From a virus, in IMG/VR virus record IMGVR_UViG_3300020442_000016, positions 34,769-98,768 of that record: a stretch of DNA of 64,000 nt. One strand, written 5' to 3'. The notes under the pieces are model-generated. The model made no database searches and had not been told where the DNA came from. It saw only the letters and a list, made by a program, of their open reading frames with translations. Shown in pieces: positions 14,395 through 21,994 of the stretch. Made by a program: the position numbers and the translations under genes. How positions within the stretch are numbered: the first letter of the stretch is position 1; each line of letters begins with the position of its first letter.

Positions 14395-14835
14395 ATGACT
14401 CTTTCAAATCCAACAGTTGAAGCAAACGTCCCAACATGGGCACAAAAGTATTGTGACGCTCTAGAAGCAAATTACAAGAATTATCACATTGATTCAATGA
14501 AGAGAATGGCATCCCGCCCAGACTCATCAACTTACGCAAATGAGCAACTTGAAAAGATCGAATCAGGTGAAGCAAAGTTAATGAAATTCAGAGCAAATCC
14601 TGGAAAGAAGTATTTCAAGATTATTCAACAGGAAGCAAGAAACGAAGCGGGTGAATATCGCGATCAGTCAGTTGTTGCTTTCATCGATAAAAAGACTGGT
14701 GAAATATACAAACCAGCAGGTTGGAAGGGACCAGCAAAGCATGTAAGATTTGACATGAGAATCATCAAAGATCGCGAATTTGTCCATAACGCTAACAACG
14801 TAGATTGGGCAGGTGGTCATCTCTACATGATCTAA
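14395..14835 (+). CDS. Conserved-type hypothetical protein (146 aa)
   Basis: This 146-aa protein has a helical N-terminal half (residues 10-60) and a C-terminal beta-rich half with a GEIYKPAGWKGPAKHVRFD segment. I recall this KPAGWKGPAKHVR sequence as a recurring signature of small cyanophage proteins, but no function is known to me. It has its own TATAAT promoter, and a hairpin follows the stop, so it is a single-gene unit. It was probably expressed early. Confidence 0.8.
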   Translation: MTLSNPTVEANVPTWAQKYCDALEANYKNYHIDSMKRMASRPDSSTYANEQLEKIESGEAKLMKFRANPGKKYFKIIQQEARNEAGEYRDQSVVAFIDKKTGEIYKPAGWKGPAKHVRFDMRIIKDREFVHNANNVDWAGGHLYMI

Positions 14836-14848
14836 ACCAATACAATAA

Positions 14849-14880
14849 GTGGCACATACTAACACTGTGCCACACAATTT
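14849..14880 (+). terminator. Hairpin, probable terminator
   Basis: A perfect 8-bp stem GTGGCACA / TGTGCCAC (14849-14856 with 14866-14873), 9-base loop, is followed by ACAATTTTCCC. The T run is short, so termination may be partial. It closely resembles the stem at 7221. Confidence 0.6.
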
Positions 14881-14885
14881 TCCCT

Positions 14886-14891
14886 TATAAT
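14886..14891 (+). promoter_or_regulatory. Promoter -10 box (TATAAT)
   Basis: A perfect TATAAT directly after the hairpin at 14849, 27 bases before the ATG at 14918. The leader is AACAACAACAAAGAAACACA. Confidence 0.6.
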
Positions 14892-14917
14892 AGTATTAAC
14901 AACAACAAAGAAACACA

Positions 14918-15184
14918 ATGGCAAACTTCTCTGAATTCCTTGATTATTGCGAATCATTCTATAACCCTAAGCACCCTGATGCATTATATCCAATAGAAGG
15001 ATTAACTAGGGGAGAATTAGCACTTGCTACACTTGAATACCTAGATTCATGTAACGATGAAATTACATGGGGTGGAGGTGATAGTCTAGACAGAGAAAGA
15101 GTAAGGGATACGGTATTAGAAATTAGGGAATTAAATGACCTAGTAAATGATGCTACCGAAGCATTAATGAATGAAGTCAGGTAA
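14918..15184 (+). CDS. Small acidic hypothetical protein (88 aa)
   Basis: This is an acidic, predicted all-helical 88-aa protein with a short Gly-rich turn (ITWGGGDS). No family is recognised. It is a single-gene unit between a -10 box and the AT-rich non-coding region that may act in replication. Confidence 0.7.
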   Translation: MANFSEFLDYCESFYNPKHPDALYPIEGLTRGELALATLEYLDSCNDEITWGGGDSLDRERVRDTVLEIRELNDLVNDATEALMNEVR

Positions 15185-15197
15185 CACATCACCATAC

Positions 15198-15233
15198 AGT
15201 TTTCCACAGATTTTTGATATTTTGTGGAAAACT
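15198..15233. repeat. 11-bp perfect inverted repeat containing two DnaA-box sequences
   Basis: AGTTTTCCACA (15198-15208) and TGTGGAAAACT (15223-15233) flank a 14-base T-rich spacer. Each arm contains TTTTCCACA, the DnaA-box consensus described for cyanobacteria, in opposite orientation. A third copy lies at 15562-15570. It could be a DnaA-binding site, part of an origin, or a transcription hairpin. Confidence 0.75.
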
Positions 15234-15371
15234 AAAAATGGTTAAAAAAATATACTAGAGAGAAATATATCTCTAGTTAAATGTCTCTAGGTGTAGTCAT
15301 CTAAGAGCGTAACGCAACGAGATTTTTTTGTCAAGTATGCACAGGACACTTCACAAACCCACACAGATCCC

Positions 15372-15400
15372 TTGACATTACTATCATTTTCCTACATAAT
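15372..15400 (+). promoter_or_regulatory. Sigma70-type promoter
   Basis: A perfect TTGACA (15372-15377), 17 bases and CATAAT (15395-15400) lie 41 bases before the ATG at 15442. Confidence 0.75.
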
Positions 15401-15441
15401 GTAATCGTCCCAAACAAATCACTTTCCTTTGCTAATCGATC

Positions 15442-15627
15442 ATGGGTAGGACATACAAACGAAACGACCCCTATAGAAGCAACAGACCCAAATCTCTAAA
15501 AGAAAAAAGAAACCAATCACAATCCAATCGTCGCGGGTATGCTGATGACAACTCCGCAGACTTTTCCACAGGTAAACACAAACGACGCAACCCTGATGAC
15601 TACACTACGCGAGACGATTGGCAATGA
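15442..15627 (+). CDS. Small very basic protein (61 aa)
   Basis: This is an Arg/Lys/Asn/Ser-rich 61-aa protein, probably disordered, with repeated RN and KR dipeptides; it is likely to bind nucleic acid or ribosomes. No family name is known to me. It is first in a promoter-led ATGA-coupled operon running to 16128. The third DnaA-box copy (15562-15570) lies inside the gene. Confidence 0.75.
   Translation: MGRTYKRNDPYRSNRPKSLKEKRNQSQSNRRGYADDNSADFSTGKHKRRNPDDYTTRDDWQ
15562..15570 (+). other. DnaA-box-like 9-mer (TTTTCCACA)
   Basis: A third perfect copy of the cyanobacterial DnaA-box consensus, inside the basic-protein gene and about 330 bases from the inverted pair. Confidence 0.5.
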
Positions 15628-15746
15628 ATGAGTATACACTACCCGATTGGATCGATGAGTTCCTGGAGGACGAAAATGCCCCTAGTTGCCCATCTTTGAC
15701 CGATGAAGATTTTTCCCTGATTAACTACACCGAGGACCAGCAATGA
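15624..15746 (+). CDS. Tiny acidic protein (40 aa)
   Basis: This is a 40-aa acidic peptide (many Asp/Glu, a TLPDWIDEFLEDE segment). ATGA overlaps on both sides support translation. The strong opposite charge to its upstream neighbour is notable; a complex between the two is possible but unproven. Confidence 0.6.
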   Translation: MNEYTLPDWIDEFLEDENAPSCPSLTDEDFSLINYTEDQQ

Positions 15747-15910
15747 GTTTGAATCATCAACTAGCAACTTCTCCCCCTGTTAATATCAAGATCTGGGAGA
15801 AAGGTCGGAAATACTTTTGGGCGTATGATTACCCCGATTGTCCTAAGAACGGACCTTTCAAGAATGAGCAACAAGCACTCAACGACGCAAGGCACTATTC
15901 AACACGATGA
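15743..15910 (+). CDS. Small hypothetical protein (55 aa)
   Basis: This 55-aa protein has an aromatic-rich strand pair (VNIKIWEKGRKYFWAYDYP) and then a helical tail. The pattern resembles a small beta-hairpin fold, possibly AP2- or SH3-like, but no assignment is safe. ATGA overlaps occur on both sides. Confidence 0.6.
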   Translation: MSLNHQLATSPPVNIKIWEKGRKYFWAYDYPDCPKNGPFKNEQQALNDARHYSTR

Positions 15911-16128
15911 GACACACCTACGGCAGCAAAATAGCATCCATTCCTAACAGTTTGGAGCGTCTCCTAGATCTATACGACGAGGGACAATTACCACCCGATG
16001 ATATCATTGAAATGTGTCAGCAGATGATTGACATGGACCTCGATGACTATCTCCTACAGTATCAACAACTATGCGACTATTGCATTGCGGAAGGCATGTG
16101 TTATGATGTAGAAGTAGGGGACAGTTAG
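15907..16128 (+). CDS. Acidic helical hypothetical protein (73 aa)
   Basis: This is an acidic all-helical 73-aa protein with three Cys and a LPPDDIIEMCQQMIDMDLDDYLLQY core. No family is recognised. It is the last gene of the operon that starts at 15442; the next promoter begins 3 bases after its stop. Confidence 0.7.
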   Translation: MRHTYGSKIASIPNSLERLLDLYDEGQLPPDDIIEMCQQMIDMDLDDYLLQYQQLCDYCIAEGMCYDVEVGDS

Positions 16129-16130
16129 AG

Positions 16131-16159
16131 TTGACAATCGACAGTTAATTTGTTATCAT
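16131..16159 (+). promoter_or_regulatory. Sigma70-type promoter
   Basis: A perfect TTGACA (16131-16136), 17 bases and TATCAT (16154-16159) directly follow the preceding operon and sit about 73 bases before the ATG at 16232. Confidence 0.75.
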
Positions 16160-16231
16160 ATTGTTGTATATTAAAAACCGATACTTCCCTAACCTACAAA
16201 AGTATCCCAGCGCCCTCGCTATATTATTCAA

Positions 16232-16399
16232 ATGAAACTTCGGGTCCCCCCAGACAAAAAATTTTCCCAGTATAAAATTTCCACCCAGACCCCTCTGAGA
16301 GAGCAAGTGGTGTATATTTGGGAATCTCTCTCAGAGACCGCTAGGATCGCCGCTAAGGCGCTCAGAAACAAACTTAGGAGGAATGATGCCCAAGAGTAG
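16232..16399 (+). CDS. Small basic protein (55 aa)
   Basis: This is a 55-aa open frame rich in Lys, Arg and Gln with an amphipathic helix (residues 25-50). It begins after the promoter at 16131 and its 3' end overlaps the NlpC/P60 gene, a coupling layout common here. Without it the 250-base leader of the next gene would be empty. No family is recognised. Confidence 0.55.
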   Translation: MKLRVPPDKKFSQYKISTQTPLREQVVYIWESLSETARIAAKALRNKLRRNDAQE

Positions 16400-16868
16400 G
16401 GATAAGCAGTATGAAGCACTGCGTGAAGAATACAAAGACTTACTAGACATCCCATGGGAAGGCAAAAGACTCTATGGGTGTTATGAGATCATTCGTAAGT
16501 ATTGGGAGAAAGTGCACGACGAAAAACTGATTGATTTCAATAGTCGTGGAGTCATTCGCTTTCAGGAAGATGCTATTGCAGAGCAAGGAGCAGCTTGGAA
16601 GTTTCATAAGGAGTGGGGGGAAGAGTTAGACTTCTCACTCCTAGAGAAGGAGGATGTCCTATTATTCCGATTGTTTACCACACCCCTCGGCGGCAACTAC
16701 TCCGTGCCTAGGGGAGAAGCACCGAATCATGGTGGTATATACCTCGGAGATGGGTGGATGCTTCATCATCCCTACGATGATGTTTCTCAGATTGCAGATC
16801 TCACTGATAAGTATAACAAGATATATTGCAGCAGTTGTATGGGTGCAATTTATAAAAAGGATAGATAA
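16386..16868 (+). CDS. NlpC/P60-like cysteine peptidase
   Basis: The 160-aa protein has the NlpC/P60 layout. C32 in a LYGCYEIIRKYW helix start is the likely nucleophile, H115 is in an NHGGIYLGDG strand, and a second His pair is at 127-128 (LHHP). The DVLLFRL strand before the His segment fits too. Family enzymes cleave peptidoglycan cross-links or stem peptides; in tailed phages they are tail-associated (lambda K-like). Here it lies ahead of virion genes, so a tail-tip or lysis role is likely. AGGAGG at 16376-16381 is a strong ribosome site, with tandem ATGs at 16383 and 16386. The gene partly overlaps the 55-aa gene. Confidence 0.75.
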   Translation: MPKSRDKQYEALREEYKDLLDIPWEGKRLYGCYEIIRKYWEKVHDEKLIDFNSRGVIRFQEDAIAEQGAAWKFHKEWGEELDFSLLEKEDVLLFRLFTTPLGGNYSVPRGEAPNHGGIYLGDGWMLHHPYDDVSQIADLTDKYNKIYCSSCMGAIYKKDR

Positions 16869-16891
16869 TGCTTAGAGTGGAGAATAACTCT

Positions 16892-17068
16892 ATGAGCAAA
16901 AGATTCATAGTCCCTGTACAAGTAGATGATGAGGGGGAATACTTCTTCAATCTTCCCGATGAGATCATGGAGGACCTTGACTGGAGGGAAGGTGATGAGT
17001 TACACTATGAAGAGGATATCAATGGTGATTTGATCCTTCGTAAGGTAGACCCTGAAAAAAATCCGTAA
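16892..17068 (+). CDS. AbrB/SpoVT-like swapped-hairpin protein (58 aa)
   Basis: The sequence has a beta-hairpin body: FIVPVQVDDEGEYFFNLP, then EIMEDLDWREGDELHYEE, then LILRKV. This is the pattern of AbrB/MazE/SpoVT swapped-hairpin DNA-binding proteins (the W.eGD.l segment is typical). It could be a transcription regulator of the phage or a structural adaptor. Two starts are possible: the ATG at 16868 (TAATG overlap with the upstream gene) and the ATG at 16892, which has GGAG upstream and matches the domain start. No toxin partner is visible next to it. Confidence 0.65.
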   Translation: MSKRFIVPVQVDDEGEYFFNLPDEIMEDLDWREGDELHYEEDINGDLILRKVDPEKNP

Positions 17069-17086
17069 AAAACCGCGTGGTGACTA

Positions 17087-17344
17087 ATGAGTGAAAAAAA
17101 CGGCGTCCCCGAGTTTGAAAGTGACGCAGAGTATATTGCATGGGCATTTAACCAGATCAGTGAAGGGATGAAGAATCTAGGCAGTCGTATTGCTAACCTA
17201 GAGATTGCCTTGTCCCGTCTTCCTGAGCCTGGACCTAACATGATTCAATACAAGATCCCTGAGGATGATAAGTATTCAAATCTGAAAGAAGTATTGGACG
17301 ATCTGTATGTTAAACTAAATAGCAGAAAGTCTGATGATGCGTAA
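17087..17344 (+). CDS. Hypothetical coiled-coil protein (85 aa)
   Basis: This is an acidic protein with a central heptad-like segment (residues 18-45) suggesting a coiled coil, and a C-terminal helix. Its stop overlaps the following virion gene by one base (TAATG). It may be a chaperone or trimer adaptor for that protein; no family is recognised. Confidence 0.7.
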   Translation: MSEKNGVPEFESDAEYIAWAFNQISEGMKNLGSRIANLEIALSRLPEPGPNMIQYKIPEDDKYSNLKEVLDDLYVKLNSRKSDDA

Positions 17345-20300
17345 TGCCCGCATATATTGAATCAACAGGTCGATCCTTTCCCAATCCTATTAAGAGCGAA
17401 GATTACGCAAAACCTTTCGAGCGTCCCTCTTCTAGTAAGTATCGTAGTAGGTCTGGGTATCAACAAGGCACTGGCACACAATACTACATCGAGTTTGAAG
17501 GAATGGGTCCTGGCAGTATGCCACTGGGTAAGGACCAGATACACTATCTCGGTGAAGAGGATGAGCAGTGCGTAAACGCCTGCGGGTATGAGCGTCAACC
17601 CATCTACCGTTGGTATAGAGGTAGTAAAGACGATCACAAGTATTCAACAGGTCCCAAGCTACAAAAGCGGGACATGATTGGTGAGAATGAGAGCAAGGAC
17701 AAAGCAGCGTCGGGATATAACCCTGAGCCTCGCTCTGGCACACCAGTCTTCTTTACAATGATGACACAGGTCAGTGGATCTGTGCCACTGTATATCTGGT
17801 ATAATCATTGGCCTGATGATACTCAGTTGTCACTGAGTAGTAGTGCACCACCTGATAGTAGTGGTCCTGGTCAGTATAGATTAGTAGGTAAGGCAGGTTA
17901 TGTGTTTCCAAATGCGGCTGCAGCACAAGCTTATGCTGGCAGCGGAGGTGAGCAGCCTGCTGCTCTATATGAATATCTACATCCTGACCCTGATCATTTC
18001 TATACTACTGATCCAGCAAACGAAGTCAACCTAGCAGATAACTCTCCCATCCCTCCTAAGAAGAGATATAAGGGGGAATACTCCTATCAGGGTATACTTT
18101 GCTATGTGTTTAGGAATGACACCCCTGACGGTCCTGAGAGACGCCTTGAGGACATCGGTAAGATTGGTGCTAGTGGACAGTGTGTTGACCGATCTGGTTG
18201 GTATCAGTATACAGGGACTTGGACATATAGCAGATATCGTCGTAATCAAGACGCTAATGGCAATAGAATGGAGGGCACACCTGGCGTTAATGGTTGGGGT
18301 GACTCGAATAATGCTGCGCTGATCGATACTGACGGTGCGTTTGAATGGTTTTATGGTGCGAATGGTCCAATCAAAGCAGCAGTGCCGAGATACCTAGGGT
18401 TTGAAACATCATATGATTCACAATTCTACTACTATCTTTATGATACTTCATACCCATGGAATGGTCCTATCTTTGGAATCCAGTATGAATTGAATGATGC
18501 GCCATGTTGTCCCAATACAACGTGTCCTGATGGCGAAAGCTCTGTACCATGTTGTATCCCAGTCATCTCATATCACTCCCACTTCTATGAAATCCGTGAA
18601 GATTCATGGGAAACTACAGAAAGTGAGATCACTTTGACGGATGTTTCGACTCGTGGAGTCAATGAATCCTTCTGGACTGTTGATACAAAGAGTAGAAGAG
18701 TCTTTTTCCGCTATCAAACTAGCGTTGGTAAGGTCAGTCAAGGTGAATCTATCAATGGTTGGGAGGTAAATAGTGTTAGATACTTTGGTGATGAGTTAAA
18801 ATGCGGTGTAATTGAGTTTGGTGGAGGCGATGGAAACGCATTTCAGCGTGGAGTTACCTACACTGCGGAGGATGGTGCGCAATTTGAAGTGCTTGCAGGG
18901 TTTGGTATACCCAATAAAGCGGCATATTGCGGTGTATATGAGTTTAATAAGAGGATTGGTTACTACAAAGTAGAGATTGACCCCGCAGCTTTGATCCCAA
19001 AACGCACTTTGGACGTTGCACAACTGGAAGCTAAGGTCAATAAGAAGGGTGAGATCGTCGAAGTTGAGGTTATTAACGGCGGAAGAGGGTATATTAACCC
19101 TCAAGTGTCCGTTTCTACGCCTGGTGTGCTCGAAGATTTCAGTGCAGGTGACCTTGCATCGTCTCAAACTGCCTCATTTACTAAGGAAACTAGCCGTCAA
19201 GCATTCCCAGCACCCGAATCTACGAGTAATTTTGACGTAGCAGGTAAGAATATCTTCAAAAAAGTCCGTAACAAGACAAATAAACTCCAAGCAGAGAATG
19301 ATTTTGGCGAAAGAGAGGACATTAGACAGGCGGAGATCCGTATTGGAGAGATAGATGAGCTTGGTGTTATCAAAAGTATCGTTGTTGAAGACCGTGGTAA
19401 GGGGTATAACCCTGCTGAGCCACCCGCAGTCTTCGTTGTTGACCCTAAACTAGAGACTATTAACTCCCCAGATCTTGATAAAGTTGATTTTGGTGGTGTT
19501 GGTAAGGACTTTGCTAGTGCATTTGAGAATTTAGAGCTCCCTCAAGGCGACGATGGTGACTATATTTCACCAGCAGACATGTTTGAAGAGGGTCAGACGA
19601 CCACTAAAGGTGGTTTCCAAGCAAATATTCCCACCTCTTACCTTAAGATGGCGGAAATTGACGACTCAATGATGACATTGTGCCAAGATTTGCCCGCAAA
19701 TTGCATCAATATTGAGTTTCCGAAGAATTTGAGTAAGGCAATGCCTACTGATGGAGCATTTGATAGCCTCGGACAACTAGGAGATGAGGGTTTTGACGAA
19801 TTTAGGAGCGCAGTTTACCCCGAAGTGCTCAAAAACGTCGCTCAAGCGGATGAAGAAGGCGAAGGATTGAGTCATCTTTACGGATTTAACCAGAAAAACC
19901 GCTGTATCAAGGTCGCACAACCCAAGGTATACAACATTCAGCGTTGGTTTGACGTGCCTTGTGCGTATTTGGACGCTAATGAGGACGGAGATACGGTTGC
20001 ATATGGATTTTTGATCTATAAATACTGTGCACCTAAGGATGATAATGCGTCATTCAAGGTAAATCTGAAATTTAACGGTAAAACTACGGGTAGTCAGGGT
20101 CAAGATTTCCTTGATTGGTTGATGAGTATGCCAAAACCGAAGCTTACTGACGCAAGAGACTATACAGATCCAAATACAGGCAATAAAAAGAAGGTTTGGA
20201 ATTGCGCTCGTGCTGATGTTGCGGGTAGATGCTATGAAGATGGCGGAAATATTGTCTTCCTTGCGGTTGGTGGTGATGAAAATACGTTTGACTACAACCA

Positions 20301-20937
20301 ATCTTCCTATAGTGAAGGTCAGCAACTAGAATTGTGGTTGGGTGACAACCTAGTTTCACACGCTCCTGGCTCTATAAGGAATTGGCAATGGTCAACATCG
20401 TCTACTGACCCTGAAACTGGGCAGACTACGACTACAAGCAATAATGGATCCTTCCAATACACTGCATTGGAAGTTGATTGCAACAACGTTGTATCAAATC
20501 AGATGGCAAATCACCCATGCTGGGACAATTTTGTTAGATCGAGTACTAATCCTGACGGACCTTTAGACGTTTACTGTGGATGGGATGCAGATGGAAACAC
20601 AATCGCGGGGACTACCTGGTGGAATACTTCTGCTAGGGGTATATCTAATATCTTCTGCTCCACTTGCACTAATACATATTGGGCTGGCACTGCTTCTGCG
20701 GCAGGTTTGGCATATGTCTACGACGCATCCATCGCAATCGATCCAAGCAGAATCACAGCAGGAAACTATGAAATCCTGATGGGTCCATACTCTGGTGTGA
20801 TGTCTATCAAGAATTATCTAACAGGTGGCATCAATGCCCTTAGTAGCGCTATAGATAATCTAGGGAATCCATTCTTCTCAGAGTGTGAGGTGGATGTCCC
20901 ATGGACTGCAGGAAGGGAAATTAACGACGACGTTTAA
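17344..20937 (+). CDS. Large virion protein with DUF5648-like motifs (1197 aa)
   Basis: This is a soluble beta-rich protein. Residues about 80-260 contain three aromatic repeats of the DUF5648 type (IYRWYRGSKDDHKYS, LYIWYNHWPDD, LYEYLHPDPDHFYTTD), a motif often found in secreted or surface proteins. Many Cys residues occur at 165-430 (CCPNTTCP, PCC), unusual for a phage structural protein. GGxGY-type beta modules, also present in the giant tail proteins, lie near residues 575 and 679. The gene is one base away from overlapping the next, a PAAR-like gene, and precedes the gp25/gp6 block. It is probably a tail-tip or baseplate decoration protein that binds a surface glycan; that role is inference. 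Confidence 0.8.
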   Translation: MPAYIESTGRSFPNPIKSEDYAKPFERPSSSKYRSRSGYQQGTGTQYYIEFEGMGPGSMPLGKDQIHYLGEEDEQCVNACGYERQPIYRWYRGSKDDHKYSTGPKLQKRDMIGENESKDKAASGYNPEPRSGTPVFFTMMTQVSGSVPLYIWYNHWPDDTQLSLSSSAPPDSSGPGQYRLVGKAGYVFPNAAAAQAYAGSGGEQPAALYEYLHPDPDHFYTTDPANEVNLADNSPIPPKKRYKGEYSYQGILCYVFRNDTPDGPERRLEDIGKIGASGQCVDRSGWYQYTGTWTYSRYRRNQDANGNRMEGTPGVNGWGDSNNAALIDTDGAFEWFYGANGPIKAAVPRYLGFETSYDSQFYYYLYDTSYPWNGPIFGIQYELNDAPCCPNTTCPDGESSVPCCIPVISYHSHFYEIREDSWETTESEITLTDVSTRGVNESFWTVDTKSRRVFFRYQTSVGKVSQGESINGWEVNSVRYFGDELKCGVIEFGGGDGNAFQRGVTYTAEDGAQFEVLAGFGIPNKAAYCGVYEFNKRIGYYKVEIDPAALIPKRTLDVAQLEAKVNKKGEIVEVEVINGGRGYINPQVSVSTPGVLEDFSAGDLASSQTASFTKETSRQAFPAPESTSNFDVAGKNIFKKVRNKTNKLQAENDFGEREDIRQAEIRIGEIDELGVIKSIVVEDRGKGYNPAEPPAVFVVDPKLETINSPDLDKVDFGGVGKDFASAFENLELPQGDDGDYISPADMFEEGQTTTKGGFQANIPTSYLKMAEIDDSMMTLCQDLPANCINIEFPKNLSKAMPTDGAFDSLGQLGDEGFDEFRSAVYPEVLKNVAQADEEGEGLSHLYGFNQKNRCIKVAQPKVYNIQRWFDVPCAYLDANEDGDTVAYGFLIYKYCAPKDDNASFKVNLKFNGKTTGSQGQDFLDWLMSMPKPKLTDARDYTDPNTGNKKKVWNCARADVAGRCYEDGGNIVFLAVGGDENTFDYNQSSYSEGQQLELWLGDNLVSHAPGSIRNWQWSTSSTDPETGQTTTTSNNGSFQYTALEVDCNNVVSNQMANHPCWDNFVRSSTNPDGPLDVYCGWDADGNTIAGTTWWNTSARGISNIFCSTCTNTYWAGTASAAGLAYVYDASIAIDPSRITAGNYEILMGPYSGVMSIKNYLTGGINALSSAIDNLGNPFFSECEVDVPWTAGREINDDV

Positions 20938-21470
20938 TGGCATACGGATTTCTAAAACCACTAGCATCCCTAAATGGTCTGCCTTGCTCAGGTCATGGTC
21001 TCTGTCTGCCATCTACTGTGCACTCAATTCAAGCGTGTGGCACCCCTCCAGTGCCCTACTCTATTGTTATTAAGAATTTTACATGTTGGTGGCCACCCTT
21101 CCCCCTAATTCCCCTAGAGGCGGTTAATCCACTCAGGGCAACATTGCTGGTGAATTTCATTCCAGTGATGTTGGAAGCAGATATGTTTGTTACACATGTG
21201 TCACCATGCACTAACATTGTGATATACTTGTGTCCATGCGGAAAGTCTATCTGCGCTATCCCAACTCCGATTATTTGTAGTATACTTACTGCAGAGGACA
21301 TGGGTGGTGTTGGACACGTCCGTACCCTCTTTGCAACAACGTTTACAGTCTTTGGATTGAAACGTAGAGTTGCAAGAGTCCTCGACCCCTTGGGTGCAGG
21401 TTTTCCTGGTTTCTCTCTTCCATGCTCATCTGTTGTTGCTTGGGGTCATCCTACTGTTTTAGCATCTTAA
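20937..21470 (+). CDS. Probable PAAR-like spike-tip protein (177 aa)
   Basis: The N-terminus reads SGHGLCLPSTVHSI and the C-terminus reads RRVARVLDPLG followed by a C-x3-V-x-A-x-GHPTVL segment. The G.pvaRvgDplg...C.svva.GspTVl pattern is that of PAAR repeats, which sharpen the tip of phage and T6SS spikes (T4 gp5.4). It is rich in Cys, His and Pro, consistent with a metal-bound tip. The middle part does not match well, so it is a divergent member. It overlaps the 1197-aa gene stop by one base (TAATG). Its location just ahead of the gp25/gp6 block fits a baseplate hub role. Confidence 0.5.
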   Translation: MAYGFLKPLASLNGLPCSGHGLCLPSTVHSIQACGTPPVPYSIVIKNFTCWWPPFPLIPLEAVNPLRATLLVNFIPVMLEADMFVTHVSPCTNIVIYLCPCGKSICAIPTPIICSILTAEDMGGVGHVRTLFATTFTVFGLKRRVARVLDPLGAGFPGFSLPCSSVVAWGHPTVLAS

Positions 21471-21476
21471 AAAATT

Positions 21477-21626
21477 ATGGCAATGCGATCTAAAGTTGGT
21501 CTGTCTGGTGGCACGTTTATCCCCAGTCGTCCAAAACAAACTCGTCAGGGCAGTTCTAAGAATACTAAGTATTCTGCCACTTCTCGTAACAATGCGAAGA
21601 AGCGTTATCGTGGGCAGGGTCGATGA
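21477..21626 (+). CDS. Small basic protein (49 aa)
   Basis: This is a 49-aa very basic, Ser/Thr/Gly-rich protein (SGGTFIPSRPKQTRQGSS), probably disordered. It is placed between the PAAR-like protein and a 67-aa gene with which it has an ATGA overlap. Its small, positively charged sequence suggests it binds DNA or packs against the virion; the function is not known. Confidence 0.65.
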   Translation: MAMRSKVGLSGGTFIPSRPKQTRQGSSKNTKYSATSRNNAKKRYRGQGR

Positions 21627-21826
21627 GACCTGAGACCAGAGAAGCAATGGAAATGCTGTGGTCTGCTAAATGGAATCTTCCAACAGCAGCACAGCATTGT
21701 AACCTTACTAATAAGGAGATGAAAATCACATTTAACGAATATTGTGCTTTTCATCCTCCTACTTTTCAGATAGAAGCAGACTCAAGTCTGAAATCTATAT
21801 ACAGTGATCATGATCACATCCAGTAA
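21623..21826 (+). CDS. Small hypothetical protein (67 aa)
   Basis: This 67-aa protein has a WNLPTAAQHCNLTNKEMKITF segment. It suggests a helix-turn-helix-like small domain that I remember from T4-like cyanophage genomes, but I cannot name it. It is coupled by ATGA to the basic protein before it and is followed by a late-promoter box. Confidence 0.68.
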   Translation: MRPETREAMEMLWSAKWNLPTAAQHCNLTNKEMKITFNEYCAFHPPTFQIEADSSLKSIYSDHDHIQ

Positions 21827-21830
21827 ACTT

Positions 21831-21838
21831 GATAAATA
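21831..21838 (+). promoter_or_regulatory. T4-late-type promoter box (GATAAATA)
   Basis: ATAAATA lies 28 bases ahead of the ATG at 21866, at the start of the baseplate block. T4-like late promoters use TATAAATA. Confidence 0.6.
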
Positions 21839-21865
21839 AATATATCGCACCAGCGGGAGACTGAA

Positions 21866-21994
21866 ATGGCTGTAAAACCGATTCCTGATCAGAGCAAGGA
21901 ATTTATCAAGTCGGGGATGGTGCTAATAACCGACCCACGGAGTGATAAATACCTCAATAAGCATCAAAGCAAAGAAAAACCAAAGAAGCAGTAA
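21866..21994 (+). CDS. Tiny hypothetical protein (42 aa)
   Basis: This is a basic 42-aa product, VKPIPDQSKEFIKSGMVLITDPRSD with a Lys/Gln-rich tail, following a late promoter. It shares its end with the start of the gp25 gene (stop at 21992-21994, next ATG at 21995). The position suggests it belongs to baseplate assembly, but no function is known. Confidence 0.62.
   Translation: MAVKPIPDQSKEFIKSGMVLITDPRSDKYLNKHQSKEKPKKQ

Larger units (their letters stand above)
15185..15441. other. AT-rich non-coding region, candidate replication or regulatory region
   Basis: This 257-base gap is the longest gene-free stretch in the window. In order it holds the DnaA-box inverted repeat (15198-15233), an A/T-rich tract with a second inverted repeat ACTAGAGA / TCTCTAGT (15254-15261 with 15270-15277), a further direct copy TCTCTAG at 15284-15290, a T7 run at about 15324, and a strong promoter at 15372. 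Origin function is inference. Confidence 0.5.

Noticed and set aside
16868-17068. Toxin-antitoxin system based on the AbrB/MazE-like protein
   Set aside because: Neither neighbour resembles a toxin; the flanking genes look like tail-related and coiled-coil proteins.
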